Shown here one piece after another: positions 7,972 to 15,333 of a stretch of DNA of 41,619 nt. The notes below the pieces were generated by a model. That model ran no database searches. It was not told where the DNA came from and was given only the letters and a program-made list of their open reading frames with translations. The number at the start of each line of letters is the position of its first letter. The first letter of the stretch is position 1. Source of the DNA: Clostridiales bacterium (GTDB lineage Bacteria; Bacillota; Clostridia; Lachnospirales; Lachnospiraceae); NCBI GenBank assembly GCA_012523775.1, contig JAAYTK010000095.1:1-41619 (forward strand). The letters run 5' to 3'. A program made the translations under genes and the position numbers.

Positions 7972-9678
7972 ATGGTTCTGGAGGGAAGAGATCGAATAAT
8001 AAGTGAAGATTATGCGGATCTAATTATCGAATATAATGGAGATACGAGTGTCTTTGAGCAGTTTCCGGACAGTACCGTTCAAATAATTAATATTCAATAT
8101 GCATTTGTGCATGTACCTGTCAGTTTTATAAGACAGGATATTGTATTCAGATTCGGATATTCTGTTCTTCCAAGATGTTTCGGAATTATCAGTGAATCCA
8201 GCTTAGAATCATCGGGTGTATTTCGACTAAGAAACATACCGATATTTAATCTAAGAGGGCAGGGTGTCTTAGTCGGCATAATAGATACAGGAGTGGATTA
8301 TACCAATCCTGTTTTTCAGTATGCAGATAGGACCACCAGAATTGTATCTATCTGGGATCAGACAATAGTAAGTGATAATCCTCCTCAAAATATGGTATAT
8401 GGGACAGAGTTTACCAGAGATCAGATTAATGAAGCCTTACAAAGTGAAGACCCTTTATCGATTGTTCCCAGTACGGATGAAAACGGACATGGTACTATGA
8501 TAGCCGGAATTGCAGGGGGCAATGAGGTTTCAGAAAGCGGATTCTTTGGTGTGGCTCCGGATGTTGAGTTTATAGTTGTAAAGCTTAAGCCAGCCAAGCA
8601 GTTTCTGCGAAATTTTTTTTATATACCTGCCGATGCTGTATGCTTTCAGGAAACTGATATATTGCAGGGATTTACATACCTATATGAAACTTCATTAAGG
8701 TATGGTCGTCCTATAGTTATATGTTTGGCACTTGGAAGCTCTCAGGGAGCTCATGACGGATTAGGAACCTTAAGTACTTATATTTCAAGAGAGGCATCGT
8801 CACCCGGAATAGGTGTGGTAGTAGCTGCAGGGAATGAGGGTAATGCCAGGAGACATTACAGCGGAACAATTAATTCTGCCACAGGATATGATACGGTAGA
8901 GCTGAATGTGGCAGAAAACGAGCCCGGGTTTTCCATGGAGCTTTGGGGATCTTCTCCGGACGTGTATTCCATAGATATTCTGACTCCTTCGGGTGAGTAT
9001 ATTCCGCGGATAGCGGCGGGAAGAGATGAACATAGAGTTATAACATTTATATTTGAGGCGACTGTTATATACATTGATTATCAAATGGTGGAATCCCAGA
9101 GCGGTGATCAGCTTATTTTGGTTCGCTTTGAAGATCCAAGTCCCGGAATTTGGCGATTTAATGTATATGAAAGAGGGGGCTTGAATCTGGGATTTAACAT
9201 ATGGCTTCCAATGGAGGGATTCATTTCCGATGACACATATTTTATTCGTTCAGACCCTTTTATCACCATCCTGACCTTGGGAAATTCCATAAATCCCTTG
9301 GTGGTAACGGCGTACAATGATGGGGATGACAGCTTATATCTTAATTCCAGCCGGGGCTTTACAAGAATAGACAGAATTAAGCCTGAAGTGGCGGCTCCGG
9401 GTGTAAATGTTATCGGTCCGACTCTGGGTGGAGGATTTGCTCCGTATACAGGAACCAGCGTAGCTGCCGCGCATACGACCGGAATAGCCGCCCTTATTTA
9501 TGAATGGGCAATCGTAAGGGGTAATCTGCCTGCTATGAGCACCGTAGAAATGAAAAATCTTGTAATTAGAGGGGCGAGAAGAAATATTAATACAGTATAT
9601 CCAAATCGTGATTGGGGTTATGGAATACTCGACATATTTAACGTATATGATGCACTTCGTGGTGGACTCAGCATTTAA
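7972..9678 (+). CDS. Csp-like subtilisin-family (S8) serine protease, first copy
   Basis: Predicted subtilase of the CspA/B/C type, which in Clostridium species processes the spore cortex hydrolase SleC during germination. The 568 residues match Csp lengths (about 560-590). Layout: N-terminal prodomain (about 1-90), subtilase core with D105 in IIDTG, H173 in NGHGT and oxyanion N288 in AAGNEGN, a jelly-roll-like insert (about 305-450, ELNVAENEPGFSMELWG), and nucleophile S496 in GTSVAAAH. All catalytic residues are intact. There is no signal peptide, as expected for a spore-internal protein. The second copy follows 12 bases later. Role in germination is inferred from family and from the neighbouring spoVT. 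Confidence 0.88.
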   Translation: MVLEGRDRIISEDYADLIIEYNGDTSVFEQFPDSTVQIINIQYAFVHVPVSFIRQDIVFRFGYSVLPRCFGIISESSLESSGVFRLRNIPIFNLRGQGVLVGIIDTGVDYTNPVFQYADRTTRIVSIWDQTIVSDNPPQNMVYGTEFTRDQINEALQSEDPLSIVPSTDENGHGTMIAGIAGGNEVSESGFFGVAPDVEFIVVKLKPAKQFLRNFFYIPADAVCFQETDILQGFTYLYETSLRYGRPIVICLALGSSQGAHDGLGTLSTYISREASSPGIGVVVAAGNEGNARRHYSGTINSATGYDTVELNVAENEPGFSMELWGSSPDVYSIDILTPSGEYIPRIAAGRDEHRVITFIFEATVIYIDYQMVESQSGDQLILVRFEDPSPGIWRFNVYERGGLNLGFNIWLPMEGFISDDTYFIRSDPFITILTLGNSINPLVVTAYNDGDDSLYLNSSRGFTRIDRIKPEVAAPGVNVIGPTLGGGFAPYTGTSVAAAHTTGIAALIYEWAIVRGNLPAMSTVEMKNLVIRGARRNINTVYPNRDWGYGILDIFNVYDALRGGLSI

Positions 9679-9690
9679 GGGGGGTATTCT

Positions 9691-11394
9691 ATGATAGATG
9701 AGGATAGGACTAGAATTATAGGAGATGAATATTTTGATCTTATAGTTAAATATAGGACTAATACTCAGGTTTTAAATTTGTTTGAAGATGCAACGCTTCA
9801 TATAATGAACGATCTTTATGCAGTACTTCATGTGCCAGTTGAACAGTTTTTGGAGAAGCTTAGCAGTATACGATATGCAGAGATTCCGCTTTTATTTGGT
9901 CTGACTGATGAGGTGAGCTTGGATGCCACACGGGTATTGGACCTTAGAAGAACTGCAGCGTTTAACTTAAAAGGAGAAGGCGTAATAATAGCCATCATAG
10001 ATACAGGTATAGATTACACCAATCCGATTTTTCGTAGGCCTGACGGAACCACAAAGATAATATCTATCTGGGATCAGTCGATTCATACGGGACCTTCACC
10101 GGAGGAAGCCAATTTCGGTACAATATATACAGCGGAGCAAATAAATCAAGCACTTATTTCAGATGACCCCTTTGCCATTGTACCCAGTGTGGATGAGAAC
10201 GGTCATGGAACCATGCTTGCCGGCATAGCCGCCGGAAATGACGTGGAGGAAGAAGATTTTTATGGCGTGGCGCCCGATAGTGACTTGGTGATAGTTAAGC
10301 TTAGGAATGCAAAGCAAAGCGTAAGAAATTTCTTTTTGGTACCTGAAACTAGTATTTGTTTTCAGGAAAACCATATAATGTGGGCAATGCAATACTGCGT
10401 AGATGTTGCAAGGCAGCTTAACAGGCCTCTGGTAATCTGTCTCGGGTTCGGGAGCTCACAGGGAGGTCATACGGGTCGTTCCCCGGTCAGTGTGATAGTA
10501 AACATTTTAGCCGATATTCCTAATACGGGTATCGTAATTTCGGCAGGAAATGAGGGGAATATGGCAAGGCATTATTACGGAGAAATAGACCCCCAGATTG
10601 GAAGTAATACAGTGGAGCTTAACGTTAGCGAAGAAGATAAAGGGTTTACCATAGAATTATGGGGAAATCCACCTGGCATATATTCGGTTGATATTTTATC
10701 ACCTTCAGGGGAGTATATTCCGCGAATTCCTCCCGCACTTATGGTTAGCAGAGTGATTTCATTTATATTTGAAACCACCAGAATATTTGTAAATTATCAG
10801 CTAATCGAATCACAGACAGGAGATCAGCTTATACTATTTAGGTTTGAAAATGCTTCGGCGGGTATATGGAGGTTTAATGTATACGGACATGGAGATATGG
10901 CCACAGGATTTCATATGTGGCTTCCCATGGGAGATTTTATTACAAGAGATACGTATTTTATTCAGCCTAATATATATACAACTGTTTTGGACCCGGGAAC
11001 CGCTATAATTCCGATAACGGTAACCACATACAATCCGATCAATGAAAATCTGTATGTTAATTCCAGCAGAGGATTTACCCGTGACAATATAATAAAACCG
11101 GAGATAGCCGCACCGGGTGTTAATTATCTAGCGCCTACATTAAGTCATACCTTCGAGCCTTTTACAGGAACATCGGTGTCCACGGCACATACGGCCGGAG
11201 TAGTAGCCCTAATGCTGGAATGGGGAACAGTAAGAGGTAATGACCCCGGCATGGATTCAGGGGAATTAAAGAATCATTTGATTCGAGGAGCCAGAAGAAG
11301 AGCAAACATTGTTTATCCTAACAGAGATTGGGGATATGGAATTTTGGATATAATAAATGTGTTTGAAAGCATGAGAGTCGATTCCAGGTTTTAA
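9691..11394 (+). CDS. Csp-like subtilisin-family (S8) serine protease, second copy
   Basis: Tandem paralogue of the preceding gene, 567 residues, roughly half identical by eye. It has the same order of prodomain, subtilase core, jelly-roll insert and C-terminal core. D104 (IIDTG), H172 (NGHGT), N287 (SAGNEGN) and S495 (GTSVSTAH) are all present, so neither member looks like the pseudoproteases (CspA, CspC) known in Clostridioides difficile. The shared C-terminal block VYPNRDWGYGILDI is nearly unchanged. ATG follows GGGGGG-type Shine-Dalgarno sequence. The pair is probably one transcript, and spoVT follows after about 130 AT-rich bases. Confidence 0.88.
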   Translation: MIDEDRTRIIGDEYFDLIVKYRTNTQVLNLFEDATLHIMNDLYAVLHVPVEQFLEKLSSIRYAEIPLLFGLTDEVSLDATRVLDLRRTAAFNLKGEGVIIAIIDTGIDYTNPIFRRPDGTTKIISIWDQSIHTGPSPEEANFGTIYTAEQINQALISDDPFAIVPSVDENGHGTMLAGIAAGNDVEEEDFYGVAPDSDLVIVKLRNAKQSVRNFFLVPETSICFQENHIMWAMQYCVDVARQLNRPLVICLGFGSSQGGHTGRSPVSVIVNILADIPNTGIVISAGNEGNMARHYYGEIDPQIGSNTVELNVSEEDKGFTIELWGNPPGIYSVDILSPSGEYIPRIPPALMVSRVISFIFETTRIFVNYQLIESQTGDQLILFRFENASAGIWRFNVYGHGDMATGFHMWLPMGDFITRDTYFIQPNIYTTVLDPGTAIIPITVTTYNPINENLYVNSSRGFTRDNIIKPEIAAPGVNYLAPTLSHTFEPFTGTSVSTAHTAGVVALMLEWGTVRGNDPGMDSGELKNHLIRGARRRANIVYPNRDWGYGILDIINVFESMRVDSRF

Positions 11395-11522
11395 ATAAAT
11401 TTAAATATAAATAATGATTGGTAAATGTATAAACTTTCCCATTTTACAAACAATATTAGTAGATGAAGTATTAATAACAATTAACTTTAAATTAACGAAT
11501 AATAAGATGGAGGAAGATATAT

Positions 11523-12071
11523 ATGAAGGCTACTGGTATTGTGAGAAGAATAGATGATCTTGGTCGTGTTGTGGTACCGAAGGAGATAAGACGTACGTTA
11601 AGAATCAGGGAAGGAGATCCTTTAGAAATATTTACCGATAGAGAAGGCGAAATAATTTTAAAGAAATACTCACCAATCGGCGAGCTTGGACAATTTGCAA
11701 AGCAATATGCGGATTCCTTAAATCAGACCACAGGATATATAGTTGCTATAACAGACAAGGATCAATTTATAGCGGTAGCAGGTCCTATAAAGAAGGATTT
11801 GCTGGGAAAGGGTATAAGCCGTGAACTGGAAGAGCTTATCAATGACAGAGAAAGCGTTATAGCGTCAAATGATGATAAGAATTATATAAGAATCACCAAT
11901 GATGAGGAAAGCGAATTTTCGTATCAGGTGATTAGTCCTATTATAAGTGAGGGTGATGCCATAGGATCAGTAATTATCCTGACAAAGGATGCAAAGATTA
12001 AATTTGGAGAGATGGAGATGAAGCTTGCCGGTACGGCAGCAGCATTTTTGGGAAGACAGATGGAACAGTAA
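11523..12071 (+). CDS. spoVT: Stage V sporulation protein T
   Basis: Forespore transcription factor that tunes sigma-G genes. The N-terminal AbrB-type swapped-hairpin DNA-binding domain is unmistakable (MKATGIVRRIDDLGRVVVPK, residues 1-20, through about 50). A GAF-like sensor domain fills about 60-180. Length 182 is close to the Bacillus protein (178). ATG follows GGAGGAAG. A strong terminator follows its stop, so it is its own transcription unit despite the conserved cluster. I could not find a convincing sigma-G promoter in the 128-base leader. The Csp pair upstream is a plausible member of the same forespore programme. Confidence 0.96.
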   Translation: MKATGIVRRIDDLGRVVVPKEIRRTLRIREGDPLEIFTDREGEIILKKYSPIGELGQFAKQYADSLNQTTGYIVAITDKDQFIAVAGPIKKDLLGKGISRELEELINDRESVIASNDDKNYIRITNDEESEFSYQVISPIISEGDAIGSVIILTKDAKIKFGEMEMKLAGTAAAFLGRQMEQ

Positions 12072-12098
12072 ACCAATTGAGTGGATAAATTCATGTCT

Positions 12099-12130
12099 AA
12101 GCGAAAGAAGGCAATTCTTTCGCTTTTTTA
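12099..12130 (+). terminator. Rho-independent terminator of spoVT
   Basis: Perfect 11-base stem AAGCGAAAGAA (12099-12109) / TTCTTTCGCTT (12115-12125), 5-base loop, then T-tract. It overlaps the in-frame upstream extension of mazG and argues against a mazG start at 12081. Confidence 0.9.
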
Positions 12131-12137
12131 TATATTG

Positions 12138-12146
12138 TGCTATAAT
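12138..12146 (+). promoter_or_regulatory. Extended -10 promoter for mazG
   Basis: TGC-TATAAT (TG at 12138-12139, TATAAT at 12141-12146), with no good -35, sits between the spoVT terminator and mazG. A second TATAAT lies at 12152-12157. Confidence 0.45.
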
Positions 12147-12185
12147 CCGTTTATAATATATTCTACGAGAGAAATGGAGAGGAAC

Positions 12186-12950
12186 ATGGATAAGACCTAT
12201 AGCTTTGATGAGTTTACGGATATTGTCAGAAGATTAAGGAGTAAGGAGGGTTGTCCCTGGGACAGGGAACAGACTCATGCGAGCTTAAGACAATGCCTGA
12301 TAGAAGAATGTTATGAGGTTGTCGAGGCGATTAACAATGATGATAGTGCAAATCTATGTGAAGAGCTGGGAGATGTTTTGCTTCAAGTGGTTATGCATAG
12401 TGTAATAGCCGAAGAGGAGAAGGAATTCTCCATAGAAGATGTAATATCAGAGGTAAGCAGGAAGATGATACGGCGCCATCCCCATGTGTTCGGTGATGTC
12501 AAAGTAAAATCCTCTACTGAGGTATTAAAGAATTGGGATGAAATCAAGAAAAATGAAAAAGAGGAAGCTGACCCGAAGCAGGAGCTGCTTAACGTGCCAA
12601 AGGCCCTTCCTGCAAACATTCGGGCAGAAAAGATACAGAAAAAAGCTGCTAAAATGGGGTTGAATCTCGGAGACAGTAAAGATTCCTTAGAGGACGTTAC
12701 AAAAAGTATCGAGAGACTTGGAAAGGCCATAGAAATAGGCGAAAAGTCCTTAATTTTTAATGAATTTGGTTCTATGCTTTTCCGGATGGTGAAATTATCG
12801 CTGATTTTACAGATAAATGCAGAAAATTCCTTGACAAATGCTACTAATAAGTTTATAAATAGACTTATAGATGTCCTTTCCTTAAGTGAGGGAAATGGCT
12901 ATAATCTATGCGCTATCACTCCCGCAGAGAATGAAGCTTTGTGGCAGTGA
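12186..12950 (+). CDS. mazG: Nucleoside triphosphate pyrophosphohydrolase MazG
   Basis: Hydrolyses (d)NTPs to monophosphate and pyrophosphate as a house-cleaning enzyme. The start at 12186 is preferred over the in-frame GTG at 12081: it has GGAGAGG just upstream, gives the usual N-terminus (YSFDEFTDIVRRLRSKEGCPWDREQT), and avoids the terminator and promoter between spoVT and mazG. The resulting 255 residues carry the metal-binding EECYEVVEAI and EELGDVLLQVV helices. A second, more divergent MazG-like half is present in the C-terminus (GKAIEIGEKSLIFNEFGSMLF). It corresponds to yabN of the Bacillus cluster but lacks the tetrapyrrole methylase domain fused there. Confidence 0.93.
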   Translation: MDKTYSFDEFTDIVRRLRSKEGCPWDREQTHASLRQCLIEECYEVVEAINNDDSANLCEELGDVLLQVVMHSVIAEEEKEFSIEDVISEVSRKMIRRHPHVFGDVKVKSSTEVLKNWDEIKKNEKEEADPKQELLNVPKALPANIRAEKIQKKAAKMGLNLGDSKDSLEDVTKSIERLGKAIEIGEKSLIFNEFGSMLFRMVKLSLILQINAENSLTNATNKFINRLIDVLSLSEGNGYNLCAITPAENEALWQ

Positions 12951-12984
12951 AAAATAATAAATACTTTAGAGGAGGAGCGAATCC

Positions 12985-13260
12985 ATGAACAAAGCAGAAT
13001 TAGTTGCAGCGATTGCTGAGAAAACCGAATTTTCAAAAAAAGATTCAGAAAAGGCTTTAAAGGCTTTCATCGATGTAGTAACAGAAGAATTAAAAAAAGG
13101 TGGTAAGGTACAGTTAGTAGGTTTCGGAACATTCGAAGTTGTTGACAGACCCGCAAGAACCGGAAGGAATCCTTTAACTAACGAGCCAATGAAGATTGCT
13201 GCATCTAAGGCACCTAAGTTCAAAGCTGGCAAGGCTTTAAAGGACGTTATTAACGCATAG
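12985..13260 (+). CDS. hup: HU-family DNA-binding protein
   Basis: Histone-like nucleoid protein that bends DNA. The 91 residues match the HU family throughout: MNKAELVAAIAEKTEFSKKD, the GFGTFEVVDRPARTGRNP arm with the intercalating Pro, and KFKAGKALKDVIN at the C-terminus. ATG follows GAGGAGGAG. Its codon pattern looks more uniform than its neighbours, as expected for a highly expressed gene. It lies between mazG and rqcP, a placement not found in the Bacillus cluster. Confidence 0.97.
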   Translation: MNKAELVAAIAEKTEFSKKDSEKALKAFIDVVTEELKKGGKVQLVGFGTFEVVDRPARTGRNPLTNEPMKIAASKAPKFKAGKALKDVINA

Positions 13261-13281
13261 TTGACCAACTTATATTTAACG

Positions 13282-13341
13282 AAAGAGGCTGTTTTAAATT
13301 CCGAATCTCTAAGGGGGTGTAGGGTGTTTAAAGCAGCCTTT
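13282..13341 (+). terminator. Candidate terminator hairpin after hup
   Basis: AAAGAGGCTGTTTTAAA (13282-13298) and TTTAAAGCAGCCTTT (13327-13341) pair with one or two bulges around a 28-base G-rich loop. There is only a short T-run, so termination is uncertain. Confidence 0.45.
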
Positions 13342-13384
13342 AATCATGAATAAATTATAATTTAGATTTGGATTGGAGAATATT

Positions 13385-13624
13385 ATGAGACTTGACAAGT
13401 TTTTAAAGGTTTCAAGGCTGATTAAGAGAAGAACTGTAGCTAACGAAGCCTGTGATGCGGGCCGTGTAAAGGTAAATGATAAGACTGCGAAGGCATCTAC
13501 TGATGTTAAAGTCGGTGATATCATAGAGATTGGATTTGGCAGTAAGTCAGTCAGAGTCGAGGTTATCGATGTACAGGAGACTGTAAAAAAAGATGAGGCA
13601 AAAGAACTGATTAAGTACTTATAA
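13385..13624 (+). CDS. rqcP: S4-domain RNA-binding protein RqcP
   Basis: Ribosome-quality-control factor (YabO/Hsp15-type) that helps RqcH add C-terminal Ala tails to stalled chains on 50S subunits. The 79 residues are essentially one S4 domain: MRLDKFLKVSRLIKRRTVAN, then the loop CDAGRVKVNDKTAKAS. The ATG at 13385 is preferred over an in-frame TTG at 13373 because TTGGAG precedes it properly and the product begins with the family-typical MRLDKFL. Position between mazG and yabP matches Bacillus yabO. Confidence 0.93.
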   Translation: MRLDKFLKVSRLIKRRTVANEACDAGRVKVNDKTAKASTDVKVGDIIEIGFGSKSVRVEVIDVQETVKKDEAKELIKYL

Positions 13625-13657
13625 CCGTCATGAAGTGAAAAGCATTCTCATATACTT

Positions 13658-13681
13658 AAAAAGGTAGCTGTTACCCTTTTT
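13658..13681 (+). terminator. Rho-independent terminator after rqcP
   Basis: AAAAAGG (13658-13664) pairs with CCTTTTT (13675-13681) with a TA/TA extension and a single bulged C. The 3' arm itself supplies the T-run. It separates rqcP from yabP. Confidence 0.6.
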
Positions 13682-13748
13682 AGAGCAAGCTATCTTATAC
13701 ATTGTACAAAATTTTCAGAGAAAAAGATAATTATGGGGAGGCTTTTCT

Positions 13749-14036
13749 ATGGATGAAAGACAACAGGTTTTAAAGGGACATAAATTGAATATCAATGCCA
13801 GAAAAACTGCACTGATTACCGGTGTCAACGATGTTCTGTCCTTCGATGCAGGAGAGGTATTATTGCAGACAGAGCAGGGTATATTAATGATTAGGGGCAG
13901 TGAACTGCATGTAAACCGTCTGACTCTTGAAAAGGGAGAGGTAGACATTGACGGAAGAATCGATAGTCTTACCTATTCTGATACCGCAAGTCACGGTAAG
14001 ACCGGAGAGTCATTGTTTGGCAGGCTCTTTAAGTAG
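13749..14036 (+). CDS. yabP: Sporulation protein YabP
   Basis: Small sporulation protein, sigma-E controlled in Bacillus, required with YabQ for normal spore formation there. The 95 residues match the family: LNINARKTALITGVNDVLSF, VLLQTEQGILMIRGSELHV, then LEKGEVDIDGRIDSL. No membrane segment. ATG follows GGGGAGG. The stop touches the ribosome site of yabQ, so the two are translationally linked. A sigma-E-like -10 (TATACATT at 13696-13703) is visible but I could not place its -35. Confidence 0.94.
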   Translation: MDERQQVLKGHKLNINARKTALITGVNDVLSFDAGEVLLQTEQGILMIRGSELHVNRLTLEKGEVDIDGRIDSLTYSDTASHGKTGESLFGRLFK

Positions 14037-14045
14037 GTGGCCTAT

Positions 14046-14537
14046 ATGAATAGGGAGATAGCTATCGAGCTGCAGTTTTTCTTAATCTCCGTATTATGGG
14101 GAGCTATTATTCTTTTTGCTTATGACCAGCTAAGAATTTTAAGAAGAGTAATTCGACACAACAATTTCTTTGTTACAGTCCAGGATATAAGTTTCTGGAT
14201 TTTTGCAAGTGTATTTATATTTGCTATGCTTTATGTTAAGAATAGCGGAACAATCCGTGGCTTTTCTGTTATGGGTATGGTAATCGGAATGATTACCTAT
14301 CATTATTTATTAAGTGACAGGATAGTGACGCTTATAAGCCGTGGAATACTATTGCTGATGCGCCCTGTTTCTCTTGCGATAAGGTATATTCGAAAGGCTA
14401 TCGGATTTATCATTAACAGACTTAGTAAATTGATAAATAGGATATATAGACAATTGAAATTAAAAGCTAAATCAGTTAAAATGTTCTTGAAGTCAAGGAA
14501 AAAATCAATATCAAAAGAAGACATAAAGAATATATAA
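14046..14537 (+). CDS. yabQ: Spore cortex biosynthesis protein YabQ
   Basis: Membrane protein of the mother cell membrane around the forespore, needed for cortex formation in Bacillus. The start at 14046 (MNREIAIELQFFLIS) follows AGGTGG; an in-frame GTG at 14037 lies on the yabP stop and is less likely. Of 163 residues, about 8-26, 47-66 and 73-92 are hydrophobic, and a strongly basic tail follows (KLKAKSVKMFLKSRKKS). The length and the YDQLRILRR segment are family-typical. The stop overlaps the region just before divIC. Confidence 0.92.
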   Translation: MNREIAIELQFFLISVLWGAIILFAYDQLRILRRVIRHNNFFVTVQDISFWIFASVFIFAMLYVKNSGTIRGFSVMGMVIGMITYHYLLSDRIVTLISRGILLLMRPVSLAIRYIRKAIGFIINRLSKLINRIYRQLKLKAKSVKMFLKSRKKSISKEDIKNI

Positions 14538-14551
14538 TGAGGGGTGGAGAA

Positions 14552-14839
14552 ATGATACGAAGAAAAGGGACAGGCACCGGAATTATTGTATTTGTTGTAT
14601 TATGTTTTTTTGGTATTGTTGCTTTCGGTAAGATAAAGCTTGAGGATAGAAAAAAAGACCTTGAGGCTAAGATTAAAACCTTAGAACTCCAGACAAAAGA
14701 GGAACAGGAAAGAGCTATAGATATAAAGAATTTGGAGGCCTACGTACAGACGAGAAAGTATATTGAACAGATTGCAAGGGAGAAATTGGGCTTGGTTTAT
14801 GATTATGAAATCATTTTTAAAGAGAATGATGAAGAATAA
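14552..14839 (+). CDS. divIC: Septum formation initiator DivIC (FtsB-like)
   Basis: Bitopic division protein acting with FtsL and DivIB at the septum. The start at 14552 (MIRRKGTG) is preferred over an in-frame ATG at 14537 overlapping the yabQ stop, because GGGGTGGAG lies between them. In the 95-residue product, a single TM (about 10-27) is followed by a coiled coil (KLEDRKKDLEAKIKTLELQT) and the conserved YIEQIAREKLGLVYDYE end. It closes the yabP-yabQ-divIC operon; a strong tRNA promoter follows. Confidence 0.92.
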   Translation: MIRRKGTGTGIIVFVVLCFFGIVAFGKIKLEDRKKDLEAKIKTLELQTKEEQERAIDIKNLEAYVQTRKYIEQIAREKLGLVYDYEIIFKENDEE

Positions 14840-14851
14840 TGGATTTTACCA

Positions 14852-14880
14852 TTGACAATTGATAATAAAGCAGATATAAT
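14852..14880 (+). promoter_or_regulatory. Consensus sigma-A promoter for tRNA-Met
   Basis: Perfect TTGACA (14852-14857), 17-base spacer, perfect TATAAT (14875-14880). The predicted transcription start is about 8 bases before the tRNA. Confidence 0.88.
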
Positions 14881-14895
14881 AATTTTCGTGGCTTT

Positions 14896-14969
14896 GGCGA
14901 AGTAGCTCAGTTGGCAAGAGCATGCGGTTCATACCCGCAGTGTCGGCGGTTCAAATCCGTCCTTCGCTA
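14896..14969 (+). tRNA. tRNA-Met (anticodon CAT)
   Basis: The cloverleaf can be drawn by hand. Acceptor arms GGCGAAG/CTTCGCT (first pair G-T), D stem GCTC/GAGC, anticodon stem TGCGG/CCGCA around TTCATAC with anticodon CAT at 14930-14932, T arm GGCGG-TTCAAAT-CCGTC, discriminator A. No encoded CCA. It looks like the elongator rather than the initiator type, since it lacks the three G-C pairs in the anticodon stem. A tRNA-Met upstream of spoIIE is also known in Bacillus subtilis. Confidence 0.93.
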
Positions 14970-15226
14970 TTTTTTTATATCAATAATTATTATCAGCAGG
15001 TTTAGAACTGAATAAGCAGCACCGATATTTCTATATTCCGTGTATATACACTGATTAGACTATCGGTGCTTTTTTGCTGACCGAGAAAGTCCTTCCAACA
15101 CAATAAAAGATGCTTCTCAAGGATATATTATTATGCTACTCATAATGTCTTTTGAATTGTGAGTTATTAGTATCTTAAAATAGATGAGGCTCCTACATTC
15201 GATAGTATCAGTCTTTTGATGGAATT
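14970..15226. other. Intergenic stretch between tRNA-Met and the spoIIE control region
   Basis: The 364 bases from tRNA to spoIIE contain no credible gene. They hold a T-run directly behind the tRNA, the hairpin terminator at 15018-15076, about 150 bases of unstructured AT-rich DNA, and then the spoIIE promoter region at 15227-15294, annotated separately. Confidence 0.6.
15018..15076 (+). terminator. Strong terminator downstream of tRNA-Met
   Basis: Perfect 10-base stem AGCACCGATA (15018-15027) / TATCGGTGCT (15061-15070) followed by a run of T. The 33-base loop contains the perfect palindrome TGTATATACA (15041-15050), so the structure is larger than a minimal terminator. Confidence 0.8.
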
Positions 15227-15294
15227 CTTGTCAAAAAGTTTTTCAGTCGAGAGGATTGATTTTGACAAACATTTTATCTGGCAGTGCCTATAAT
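15227..15294 (+). promoter_or_regulatory. Spo0A-activated spoIIE promoter with 21-base spacer and 0A boxes
   Basis: A perfect -35 TTGACA (15262-15267) and a perfect -10 TATAAT (15289-15294) are separated by 21 bases rather than 17. Bacillus spoIIE and spoIIG promoters are known for such over-long spacers and need Spo0A-P. An exact 0A box in reverse orientation (TTTGACAAA, 15261-15269) overlaps the -35, and CTTGTCAAA (15227-15235, 8 of 9) lies upstream. A weaker candidate lies around 15242-15250. Confidence 0.75.
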
Positions 15295-15333
15295 AAAGCG
15301 GCATACCAGTAAACGTAAAGGAGCGAAGCAAAA

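Noticed and set aside
11395-11522. Sigma-G promoter for spoVT
   Set aside because: CATTTTA at 11440-11446 resembles a sigma-G -10, but the best upstream -35-like hexamer is weak and at the wrong distance, so I did not annotate it.
12081-12185. N-terminal extension of MazG from a GTG at 12081
   Set aside because: It runs through a perfect terminator stem and an extended -10 promoter, and the family N-terminus begins at 12186.
12383-12730. Minus-strand 115-codon open frame inside mazG
   Set aside because: It is antisense to well-conserved MazG helices, has no ribosome site and gives a Ser/Phe-rich product typical of a reverse-strand shadow.
13696-13703. Sigma-E promoter for yabP
   Set aside because: A good -10 (TATACATT) is present, but no acceptable -35 at the required spacing.
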